Source: a virus. Taken from it: a stretch of 26,166 bases of DNA. Positions 15,041 to 21,671 of the stretch are shown here, in pieces. The stretch lies in IMG/VR virus record IMGVR_UViG_3300035660_000071, positions 1 to 26,166 of that record. One strand, written 5' to 3'. A model generated the notes under the pieces. That model was not told the DNA's origin. It was given only the letters and a program-made list of their open reading frames with translations, and searched no databases. Numbering within the stretch: position 1 is the stretch's first letter; every line of letters starts with the position of its first letter. The position numbers and the translations under genes are program-made.

Positions 15041-15924
15041 TGCGTCTTCGCTTTCTTGAAGACTACTCGAGTCGGCTTTTTGCCAACGAACAGTTTTCCG
15101 TGATGTGTGCCGTAGTGTCTCATTCCGACTCGGAAGTCAACGAATTGTGTGATCCCGTTTTGAGCACAGTCGTAGGCGAAGGCGAGGTCCTGCATCAGAC
15201 CGCCCTGGCCATCGTCCCAACTTCTAAACGGAATCTTGCGGTAGACGTCCATGCTGACTAAGCCGCAGGCCATCCCCTGAAACCAAACAGGATAGATGCC
15301 CGGGTGATTCTGCGTCCATTCCGTAGTGACGAAGGTGTAGCTTTTGCGCCGGATCTGTCGCGTGTCTACAGGATCAAGAGTGATGTTGACCTGCTTGTGA
15401 GGCTTGTCGTCTACGCAGCAGCCGCAGACCATTCCGTGGCTGTCCTGGCGATCAAAGAGGCAGATGTTACAGAATCCTGCAACGACAGGCAGATCGTAGA
15501 GGGTCACGTCTTCGATCAGTTGTCGGATATGCTCAGGGGTCGGGTTGATGTCGTCGCTTGAGAGCATGACATGCGTGTATCTGCTACCGTGATCTCCTAG
15601 CCAGTCGTTGATCTCGCCCGACACAACGGCCGGAGTGAAGTTGTGGAAGTAGACTCTGTCGATGAAGCCTAGTTTCCTGAAGGCTTTCTGAACTTGGGGG
15701 ATCCGTCGTACGGCCATGATCACCATAAGCGGCTTGACGGTTGCAGGAACTTCGCGTTTGAATCGCGTCAAGTCAAGCAGGACGGGCTTCAGATAGTCGA
15801 ACAATCCTGCAGGGAATGAGTCAGGCAGATCCACCAGATCCCCTGCACGATAGACTTTGCCATCATGCCTGAATCCTTTCCCAGGAACATTGTCAGTGAT
15901 TTTGAATTGAGTCAAACTAATCAC
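15037..15924 (-). CDS. GT-A type glycosyltransferase with a small N-terminal domain, 295 aa
   Basis: Residues about 7-48 form a small beta domain (FKITDNV, then GKVYRAGDLVDLPDSFPAGL) that matches the 87 aa protein encoded just upstream. Residues about 65-290 look like a GT-A glycosyltransferase: LMVIMAVRRIPQVQKAF, then YTHVMLSSDDINPT (DD in the metal-binding position), VVAGFCNICLF, WFQGMACGLVSMDVYR and QDLAFAYDCAQNGITQFVD. A CGCC cluster after MV is odd. The start is GTG at 15924 with no good Shine-Dalgarno. It is followed by the second transferase with a TTGA overlap, so the two probably act together. Confidence 0.75.
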   Translation of the reverse strand: MISLTQFKITDNVPGKGFRHDGKVYRAGDLVDLPDSFPAGLFDYLKPVLLDLTRFKREVPATVKPLMVIMAVRRIPQVQKAFRKLGFIDRVYFHNFTPAVVSGEINDWLGDHGSRYTHVMLSSDDINPTPEHIRQLIEDVTLYDLPVVAGFCNICLFDRQDSHGMVCGCCVDDKPHKQVNITLDPVDTRQIRRKSYTFVTTEWTQNHPGIYPVWFQGMACGLVSMDVYRKIPFRSWDDGQGGLMQDLAFAYDCAQNGITQFVDFRVGMRHYGTHHGKLFVGKKPTRVVFKKAKTH

Positions 15925-15973
15925 GGATCGAAATAGTTAGGATTGCCCCGAAAGAGAACCGGGGCGAATGGTT

Positions 15974-16237
15974 CTAGGAAAGGTGGGGCCACGGTCTGCC
16001 TTTGCCCTTGGCTCTGAGCGGCTTCCCGTCAGGAACCGGAGGCATTGGCCTTGTCGGAACCTCAAGCGGCTTCGATGCTGCAGGAGCATCTTTCTCTCCG
16101 ACTGGTCGAAGGAACGTGTAGAGGTGTGCGGGATAGTTGTCAGGGACTTCCGCGATGTCGCCGGGCTTGTATATTTTCTGTCCGACTCTGAAGTGGCCGA
16201 CTTCTTTTGTGACTCTAAACTTCTTGGTCGTGATGAT
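15974..16237 (-). CDS. 87 aa protein related to the glycosyltransferase N-domain, apparent ATC start
   Basis: An 87-codon frame runs from an ATC at 16235-16237 to TAG at 15974-15976. There is no ATG, GTG or TTG at its head, and a TGA lies immediately before it. A full-strength GGAGGTGA (16238-16245) abuts it. The product starts IITTKKFRVTKEV and contains KIYKPGDIAEVPDNYPAHLY then FLRPV, aligning with the N-terminal domain of the next protein. That protein begins MISLTQF, so the first ATC corresponds to its initiator Met. The second half is Pro/Lys-rich and probably disordered. Either ATC is used as a rare start, or an ATG was lost by mutation or sequencing error. Confidence 0.65.
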   Translation of the reverse strand: MITTKKFRVTKEVGHFRVGQKIYKPGDIAEVPDNYPAHLYTFLRPVGEKDAPAASKPLEVPTRPMPPVPDGKPLRAKGKGRPWPHLS

Positions 16238-16245
16238 TCACCTCC
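16238..16245 (-). promoter_or_regulatory. Full-length Shine-Dalgarno GGAGGTGA before an ATC codon
   Basis: On the minus strand the sequence reads GGAGGTGA directly followed by ATC ATC ACG. The eight bases are complementary to the conserved 3' end of 16S rRNA (UCACCUCC). The site decides the start of the 87 aa gene, since no standard start codon is in frame. Confidence 0.6.
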
Positions 16246-16292
16246 ACTCAATGATTAGATGATTGGGAATGCTCCGCAACAAAAGGGGAGCC

Positions 16293-16323
16293 TAAGAAAA
16301 GTTGCACCGAGCGCGTATGCGCT
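16293..16323 (-). terminator. Hairpin and T-run after the major capsid gene
   Basis: On the minus strand, 12 bases past the capsid stop, AGCGC-ATAC-GCGCT (16310-16323) can form a 5-bp stem. It is followed by the T-rich stretch CTTTTCTT (16294-16301) and further on CCCCTTTTG. This could be a partial terminator that keeps capsid mRNA abundant relative to the downstream genes. Confidence 0.42.
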
Positions 16324-16335
16324 GCGGGTTTGCTA

Positions 16336-17187
16336 TCAGACAGTGATTCCAGTGATCTCGACGATACTGTTGGCTCGCTTGAACTTCGGGATCAGAGCCT
16401 CGTAGACTCTGCACCAGAGGTCTTGCGAGGGCAAGATGACTGGGTGAGTTACGATGTTCTGAGCGATGTCCAGTTGGAAGTTCTCAGGGTCAGGCATGAC
16501 CATGAGGGCGCTTGCGTTGTCAGCGAAGAAGTGGCAGGTTGCTACATCACACAAGTCCGCGATCTTCTCTAACACGGTGTCGGAGGTCGTGCCTATGTGG
16601 AGTCGCAAGTCTGCTTTCTGTGCAGGAGTTACGATGAGCGTTGGCTTGCCGCCATATCCTGCAGCTTCCAAGTCAGCGACTGAGTCTTTGATGTCAGTGT
16701 ATGCGTTTGCGGGTGTGCTCCACGCGCCAGCGGTTGCTTCGGGTAGTCTGCCTACGACGCCCATGAATCCCACGAATCCGTACAGTCCTTCCCAGATCAG
16801 AGTCTCTTCAAGCTCGGCTACTCTTCGACCCGCATCCGACGCGAATGTGGTATCGAGGGGTATGCCCATACGTTGAGAAGACACTAGATCACGGAAGGGT
16901 ATCTGGAAGTCCTTCCAGATTGCTGGCACTTTGAGGGCTACATCAGTCAAGCCGACTACGTCAGCGTTGCCTTGCAGCATCGCCATACCGATTGAAGCGG
17001 CGCTCATGTCAGTCTGCGTGTAGCTCTTGATCTCTTGGATTCCGAAGTTGCCTAGGTCTCTTGTCGGCATTACGGTTCTGCCGATCAGAGGTTTCCGAGC
17101 GGCGGTGATGATTGCGTCCTCGATCAGTTGATACTGTTCGAGGGTTAGTTGTGTTTCGTCTTGTCCGACTAGCTGAAGAGGCTGCAT
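16336..17187 (-). CDS. Major capsid protein, HK97 fold, encapsulin-like
   Basis: This 283 aa protein would form the icosahedral shell. The sequence follows the encapsulin/linocin branch of the HK97 fold. It has an N-terminal helix and an ALKVPAIWKDFQIPFRDLV strand region, then RRVAELEETLIWEGL (spine helix; encapsulins have AEDRAIFEG here). DSVADLEAAGYGGKPTLIV and a TPAQKADL helix come next, then VLEKIADL and ENFQLDIAQNIVTHPVIL, ending RVYEALIPKFKRANSIVEI. I start at the ATG at 17187, which shares its A with the upstream stop (TAATG) and has GAGGTG 9-11 bases upstream; a GTG at 17199 is the alternative. The scaffold and protease genes just upstream support a capsid rather than a cellular encapsulin. 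Confidence 0.85.
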   Translation of the reverse strand: MQPLQLVGQDETQLTLEQYQLIEDAIITAARKPLIGRTVMPTRDLGNFGIQEIKSYTQTDMSAASIGMAMLQGNADVVGLTDVALKVPAIWKDFQIPFRDLVSSQRMGIPLDTTFASDAGRRVAELEETLIWEGLYGFVGFMGVVGRLPEATAGAWSTPANAYTDIKDSVADLEAAGYGGKPTLIVTPAQKADLRLHIGTTSDTVLEKIADLCDVATCHFFADNASALMVMPDPENFQLDIAQNIVTHPVILPSQDLWCRVYEALIPKFKRANSIVEITGITV

Positions 17188-17636
17188 TACTGTAGCCACC
17201 TCACGCGGATCGGAGCTTCGACGAGTGTTGATGTGGTCACTGATTCGTCAGCTTTAGCGACTGACGCTTCTGTGCTCGTGGGTGTTCCTTTCAGAGCGCC
17301 GTGAGCTGCTGGATAGAGTGGTGCGCCTTCAACGATTGTCTGACCAGTCGTGAGAGTCAAAGTAACAACGCAGTTGCCTCGACCAATTCTCACCCAGTCC
17401 TCCGTGGTGAAGTCAACGTCAGCGTCCTGCAATGGTGTCGGAATGAGGAAGCCAATTACGTTAGCTTCTCCCGCGCCAGCGACTTTGCAGTGCTGATCGT
17501 CAGTGTCCCTCATCACGAGGCGACCAGGTATCGCGTAGCCTGTGTCGATTGTCTTGATCCGCGCTTCCTTGAACTCCACCTTGTCAAGTGACTTCGATGA
17601 GATCATGCCTTGACCGCTTCTCGTGTATGCGGACAT
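17187..17636 (-). CDS. Capsid decoration / cement-like protein, 149 aa
   Basis: The start is the ATG at 17636, with GGGAGGTC 8 bases upstream; the ATG at 17654 would overlap the scaffold gene. The product is small and beta-rich: a GRLVMRDTDDQHCKVAG turn, then VIGFLIPTP, RIGRGNCVVTLTLTTGQTI, and EGAPLYPAAHGAL. This resembles DUF2190-like capsid cement proteins, which have a G.LV.....G...AGA.. pattern. It lies between scaffold and capsid genes, the normal place for a decoration protein. The stop and the capsid start overlap in TAATG. Confidence 0.72.
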   Translation of the reverse strand: MSAYTRSGQGMISSKSLDKVEFKEARIKTIDTGYAIPGRLVMRDTDDQHCKVAGAGEANVIGFLIPTPLQDADVDFTTEDWVRIGRGNCVVTLTLTTGQTIVEGAPLYPAAHGALKGTPTSTEASVAKADESVTTSTLVEAPIRVRWLQ

Positions 17637-17638
17637 GG

Positions 17639-18097
17639 CTACTTGACCTCCCACTTGATGGAGCCGTCAGCCTGGCGTACTGGGACGCCCATGAGACTGA
17701 TTCTCGGGTCGAGTTTGCCGTCTGCTGTGACGTTCGCTCTGGTCGATACTGAGCCGTCAGCTCCGCGCACATTCTTGACTGTGCCCTCAGGCGGATTCGC
17801 TTTGTCGATCGCCATGTGGATGGTTCTGAGATCTTCCACGGAGCGGTCTTTGAGTTCATCCGCTTTGAGTTGACTGTGCTTAGTGATCGAGTCGACTAGA
17901 GCCTTCGACTCAGCCGTCTTGTATGTGCCGAGTGCGTCCGTTGCCTCTTTGACTTTCTTCTCAGAGTCAACGAGCTTCGCAGTCAGGTCTGTGACCTGTC
18001 CGTTGAGCTTGTCAACTTGGGTCTTGAGGTCAGCGTTCGCGTTCTGTAGAGCAGCGATGTCTAGTTCGTCGCAGTTGTCGTTACAATCCTTTGCCAT
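17639..18097 (-). CDS. Scaffold-like protein, 152 aa
   Basis: The start at 18097 (MAKDCNDNCDEL) has AGGAG about 11 bases upstream. A longer start at 18196 would cover a regulatory-looking region and is less likely. Residues about 14-60 are a strong coiled coil (LQNANADLKTQVDKLNGQV, then DLTAKLVDSEKKVKEATDAL). A second helical stretch follows, and the C-terminus is short and disordered, ending in a basic-aromatic IKWEVK. A coiled-coil protein just before decoration and capsid genes and after the protease fits the internal scaffold of the prohead. Confidence 0.75.
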   Translation of the reverse strand: MAKDCNDNCDELDIAALQNANADLKTQVDKLNGQVTDLTAKLVDSEKKVKEATDALGTYKTAESKALVDSITKHSQLKADELKDRSVEDLRTIHMAIDKANPPEGTVKNVRGADGSVSTRANVTADGKLDPRISLMGVPVRQADGSIKWEVK

Positions 18098-18281
18098 GTT
18101 TGGTTCTGCTCCTAATTTTCTACTATTGTCTCCCCCCGACTTGCGGAGGTGGACTATGAAATTGCGCAAAAGGGCGCGAACCTTCGGTCGATACATCGTA
18201 CTGATACCCCGTACTGACGCATCGGTCTCTCGAGGGAGAACTATCCAGTTCTAGGATCCCACAACTATCCAGTTTGGTCGA
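18098..18281 (-). promoter_or_regulatory. 184-base leader before the scaffold/capsid block
   Basis: This is the largest gap in the head module. It holds two 12-base direct repeats (18239-18250 and 18263-18274) and, closer to the scaffold gene, a GC-rich stretch with several short inverted arms. I see no clear TATA box on the minus strand. Its size and position, right before the most abundantly needed proteins, suggest a separate promoter or leader, but this is inference. Confidence 0.42.
18239..18274. repeat. Two direct copies of AACTATCCAGTT
   Basis: The 12-mer AACTATCCAGTT occurs at 18239-18250 and 18263-18274, 24 bases apart (about two helical turns). Each copy also has partly palindromic ends (AACT...AGTT). 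Spacing on the same helix face is what tandem operator sites look like. A duplicate from replication slippage is the alternative. Confidence 0.6.
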
Positions 18282-19592
18282 CTAGACTGTCCTAGGGGTC
18301 TTCTTCTTCCCGAGCGCGAAGAGCACGCATCGGTGCGCTCGGCTTTCAGGTGTGAAGTCAGGGGATTTATGCTGCCGTTCATGCATTCGCACGAGTGTGG
18401 GGCGATCCATCGCTGAGAGTTCTCTGAGGAACTTGGCCGCATTGTCTCGACTCATGGTTTCCTTGTAGGGTTCTTCCTTAGGCAGGGCTGCCTCGTCGCT
18501 TGCGTTGCCTCGTTTGACTCCGAGAACCCACCTCTCAAGAGTGGGCTTAGGCGTATTCTCGTCGCATGTCATGTTGTCAGCGATTGTGCCTTCAACGATG
18601 GAGCAGTCAATCTTGCCGACCCAGTCGCGGAAGATGCAGTTTCCACAGATCGCGTCAGGACGGTTCTCATCGCCGGGTCGGAAGTTGACTTCCTTCTGCG
18701 AGAACTTCTCTCGCGTCGATGTGTCGGATTCTTCTTTCGTCATAACGGTGTCACTCTTAGCGGAGCTTGCAGGTTCGAAACTGCCTTTCCTGCCAGCACA
18801 ATTTGATCGCGCCTCAGCCTCGCTCCATGAGGCAGTCGGATATCGGATTGCTTGAACTGTCATCGTTGTCTGCCCTTTCTTCTTGGCGAGAATCAAGCTG
18901 ACTTTTCCCTGGCGGATTCTGCGGAATGAGTTTGCTTCAAACTGGCCGGGCTCTTTGAGGCGGCAGCTGTGCTCGTTCGGGTATGGGTCGTTGCCTATCT
19001 GCATGTTTGCACCTATGCCCGCTTGCACGTTGAGACCCCCTGCATCGACGCCAATCCCGCACTTTGGGAAGGGACAGCGGCCATGGTCGACGCTTGCGAC
19101 ATGGTCGAACACGTAGTTTCTCTGCACATAGTCATACCGCTGGCCGTTCCATGAGCCTGGTGTGCGGTCGATGGTGAAGTAGAAGCCGAGGCTGACGTCT
19201 CTGCGGACCTTGCTTCGTATGAGTTCGAGTTGATCAGCAGTCAGTCGATTCTTGATGAAGGATAGTCTGCCTTTGATCTTGACGCCGTTCGAGTCCTTCT
19301 CTGCGCGTAGACCGTCAACGGTTCCTTTGATCTCCTGTGGCTGAGTGATTATGCGGAGCGGTGGATGATCCCATGCAACGTAGAGGCGACTGACTGCCGC
19401 GCCCTTTGCTAGTTCGTCACCAGGCTTGAGCACCATCCCGTCCTCGTACGGGTAGACGCCTTCACGGATCAGGGTGACGGGATCTACAGTCATGAACTCG
19501 CTTGTCTCGGTGATCTGGACGTCGGGATCAAGCGATAGCTTGTCTATGCAGAACTTCCGGGATGTTTGAACCTGCTCAGTCAATCTAGTCAT
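18282..19592 (-). CDS. Prohead protease (DUF2213-like) with Cys-rich C-terminal part
   Basis: This 436 aa protein would cleave the scaffold during head maturation. Residues about 10-185 follow DUF2213-type viral proteases: KFCIDKLSLDPDVQIT, then the RDVSLGFYF strand with Ser134, TPGSWNGQRYDYVQRNYVF, and DHVASVDHGRC with His164 as a candidate catalytic residue. The remaining 250 residues are unusual. They include a low-complexity linker, then CGNCIFRD...DCSIVEGTIADNMTCDE, a four-Cys pattern found in head-region proteins of several tailed viruses and likely to bind metal. A basic, His-containing tail follows. I start at the ATG at 19592, inside ATGACTAG, overlapping the stop of the 29 aa gene; a start at 19613 is possible. 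Its place before the scaffold supports the role. Confidence 0.75.
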   Translation of the reverse strand: MTRLTEQVQTSRKFCIDKLSLDPDVQITETSEFMTVDPVTLIREGVYPYEDGMVLKPGDELAKGAAVSRLYVAWDHPPLRIITQPQEIKGTVDGLRAEKDSNGVKIKGRLSFIKNRLTADQLELIRSKVRRDVSLGFYFTIDRTPGSWNGQRYDYVQRNYVFDHVASVDHGRCPFPKCGIGVDAGGLNVQAGIGANMQIGNDPYPNEHSCRLKEPGQFEANSFRRIRQGKVSLILAKKKGQTTMTVQAIRYPTASWSEAEARSNCAGRKGSFEPASSAKSDTVMTKEESDTSTREKFSQKEVNFRPGDENRPDAICGNCIFRDWVGKIDCSIVEGTIADNMTCDENTPKPTLERWVLGVKRGNASDEAALPKEEPYKETMSRDNAAKFLRELSAMDRPTLVRMHERQHKSPDFTPESRAHRCVLFALGKKKTPRTV

Positions 19593-19674
19593 CCTCTTCG
19601 AGTGGCTTATCATCGTAGTCGTAAAGGGTAGGCGCGTCGCATTCTGGATCGTCCAAGTCCGACTCCCCTCTCAT
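19585..19674 (-). CDS. 29 aa acidic protein between MuF-like and protease genes
   Basis: The frame starts with an ATG at 19674 that overlaps the MuF-like stop as ATGA, and ends in a TAG inside the protease start (ATGACTAG). It is thus coupled on both sides. The product is very acidic (MRGESDLDDPECDAPTLYDY, ending DDKPLEEDD) with one Cys. No family is recognised. Double coupling argues that it is translated; the protein itself may matter, or translation may simply carry ribosomes to the protease start. Confidence 0.5.
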   Translation of the reverse strand: MRGESDLDDPECDAPTLYDYDDKPLEEDD

Positions 19675-19946
19675 GGGATTAGTAACTCACAACGGCAGTT
19701 CGGATGGACAGGAATGTCGGGGAGGTTTGGATCGGTTGCTTCGTAGGTGCCTTCATTGTCTGCGCAGACCTCGCAGACCTGGTCGTCTCCAGCGGTCACC
19801 CATTCAACTTGGGTTTGGTCTTCTTCAGCGAATAGTTGGGCGATGCCGTTCCAGAGGCCCCAGACGAAATTCTGCGCGACTAACTCAGCGCGAGCCGTTA
19901 GCCCATCGAGTGATTCCCAGAAGTCGTCGCTTTCAATGCTTGACAT
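19671..19946 (-). CDS. Minimal MuF-like head morphogenesis protein, 91 aa
   Basis: The start is the ATG at 19946, overlapping the portal stop; the longer 107 aa frame would add 16 residues inside the portal gene. Residues 10-40 are helical. The C-terminal half is the recognisable Mu gpF / SPP1 gp7 signature: EWVTAGDDQVCEVCADNEG, then IPVHPNCRCEL, with C58, C61, H81, C84 and C86 as probable zinc ligands. Full-length family members usually exceed 250 residues, so only the C-terminal domain is present. The helical N-terminal part may be fused to the end of the portal. It likely enters the head with DNA or assists assembly. Confidence 0.78.
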   Translation of the reverse strand: MSSIESDDFWESLDGLTARAELVAQNFVWGLWNGIAQLFAEEDQTQVEWVTAGDDQVCEVCADNEGTYEATDPNLPDIPVHPNCRCELLIP

Positions 19947-21669
19947 CGTCAAGGACCCTAGAGAAATCCGCAACTGCTTGCAACCGCTTGGCATCTAGGC
20001 GTTTGGCGGCTTCAGGTGGAAGAGTCTGACGGTTGAGTTGCTTCTTGCTCGCATCGACAACTCGTGTATAGTGCAGTTCGATTAGTTGCTGGCCCTTGGC
20101 TAGAGCAGTGTCTTTCTCGAAGCCGCCGTTATGATAGTCTTGAATGATTCTTGAGAGTCCACCGGCCAAGGACTTCTCGATGTCTGCGGGACCGCGTGGG
20201 CGTCGTGCGTCCGATTCACTGGATGATCGTCCGAAATTGCGGACATAGCTTAGGAACCTGTCGAGAGTGCTTTGGGAGTCGGGTAGGAGAAGATCTGCGG
20301 AGAGGTTGCCAGGATTGAATGAGCTGAGTTGCTGTGGTGACAGGAGCACTTGCCCGTCAAGTTTCCCGTTGCTCACTTCTTTGAGCGACTTCTGACCTCG
20401 CCTAGCCCTGACCTCATCAATCATGCTGTATTTCAGTTCAAGAACCGCGGCTTGGGCGTCTGCTAACTGCGCTGCTTTCTCTGTGGCGGTGTCCAGTTGG
20501 AAGGAGTTCGCCCACGTGATCTTGTAGTCGATGTCAGGCGTGACTTGCCCGATCTTCATGAGCAGGTCGATGAGTGCTCCGACTGTCTGATTCTCGTAGC
20601 CTTTCTGCTGATCGCTCAGATACTTGTAGTACTCGCGTTGGTTGACTTCGCTGCCTGTGACTGCTCCGGCTTCGGTTCCTTCAAGTTTGGTCTTGGGGAT
20701 TCCTGCACCCATGCTGATTGAACGAAGAATCGGGTTTGTGAACTTCTCAGGGCTCAGCACTTTGCCCTCTGCGCCGAGGATCTCAAGCTTCTTGTCCTCA
20801 GGCAGGGCCAGTAGAGTTCTAGCGTTCGGATCTCCAAGTGACGTCAGGAAACTCGTGACGTCCGCTGCCTCGTAACTCTTTGGCAGAGTGAAGACCATGA
20901 GGCCAGGCATGCGCCAGTAGACTTGTCCTGCTGCCCACCGCATGTTGCGGTAGACTGTCATGTCGTCCCAAATGGTTTCGAGGACTGGGATTCCTGCCCA
21001 GGGGTGTTCGTCTAGGCGTGTGGCGATGTGGAGGACTCGTGTGTAGTGGACTCGCATGCTCTGGTTCTTGCCTCGATCTATCTTGTAGATCACGGGCAGA
21101 CCGAAGCGTTCGCTCTTAGCGTCTTCATCTTCCTTGTCGACTGTGACGGCGCGGGGGCTGTATGTGGCGAGGTGATCAATCTCAGTCGGGTTCTTTGCTT
21201 CTTCCTCTAGTTTCGCGTTGTCTTTGAAGCCGAGAACGACAATGCTCCAACCATAACGGCGCTCGTGCTGAACCGCTCTCGTAAAGATCGACTTAGCGTT
21301 GAGTTGCTCAAGAACGGTCTGCACGTTCTCGTCAAGGGTCTTGCCCTGTTGGGTCTGCTGCTCACTCTTCGCAATCTCATCAACGACGAACCACTTGTCA
21401 AAGAGGTCCTCCGCGATGTCCATGACGAGCTTCTTTGCGACAGGTTCACGCCTCACAGCGAAGGTGAGCGCTTGCGCGGTGATTGTTTCCCCGAACTTCG
21501 CACCCTTGCTCAGTGGCGTTCGCGGTATGTCCATCGCTGCACCTGTTGCTAGGATGGCTGAGTCGCTGGCTGCTCGAGCGCTGACTGCACCACCAGGACT
21601 GACTGGGGCCTCAGTGGCAGTGCGAACTCTAGGCGGATGTGCTAGATCAAGTCTAGGTCTCTTTGTCAT
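19933..21669 (-). CDS. Portal protein, DUF1073-like, 578 aa
   Basis: The portal ring forms the DNA gate at one capsid vertex. Residues about 60-400 match DUF1073-type portals: VAKKLVMDIAEDLFDKWF, then FTRAVQHERRYGWSIVVLGF, RVHYTRVLHIATRLDEH, GIPVLETIWDDMTVYRNMRW, then KFTNPILRSISMGAGIPKTKLEG and EVNQREYYKYLSD. Residues about 450-578 are helical and resemble the N-terminal part of MuF proteins. I start at the ATG at 21669, 1 base after the terminase stop; the ATG at 21684 would overlap it. A terminase-portal-MuF order is standard. Confidence 0.87.
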   Translation of the reverse strand: MTKRPRLDLAHPPRVRTATEAPVSPGGAVSARAASDSAILATGAAMDIPRTPLSKGAKFGETITAQALTFAVRREPVAKKLVMDIAEDLFDKWFVVDEIAKSEQQTQQGKTLDENVQTVLEQLNAKSIFTRAVQHERRYGWSIVVLGFKDNAKLEEEAKNPTEIDHLATYSPRAVTVDKEDEDAKSERFGLPVIYKIDRGKNQSMRVHYTRVLHIATRLDEHPWAGIPVLETIWDDMTVYRNMRWAAGQVYWRMPGLMVFTLPKSYEAADVTSFLTSLGDPNARTLLALPEDKKLEILGAEGKVLSPEKFTNPILRSISMGAGIPKTKLEGTEAGAVTGSEVNQREYYKYLSDQQKGYENQTVGALIDLLMKIGQVTPDIDYKITWANSFQLDTATEKAAQLADAQAAVLELKYSMIDEVRARRGQKSLKEVSNGKLDGQVLLSPQQLSSFNPGNLSADLLLPDSQSTLDRFLSYVRNFGRSSSESDARRPRGPADIEKSLAGGLSRIIQDYHNGGFEKDTALAKGQQLIELHYTRVVDASKKQLNRQTLPPEAAKRLDAKRLQAVADFSRVLDDVKH

Positions 21670-21671
21670 TT

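Noticed and set aside
15937-16251. 104 aa Ser/Arg-rich minus-strand frame
   Set aside because: It overlaps the 87-codon frame in another phase. Only the latter resembles the neighbouring domain and follows the GGAGGTGA.
16336-17187. Reading the capsid gene as a cellular encapsulin nanocompartment
   Set aside because: The flanking scaffold, protease, portal, terminase and tail genes make a viral capsid far more likely. No cargo enzyme gene is present.
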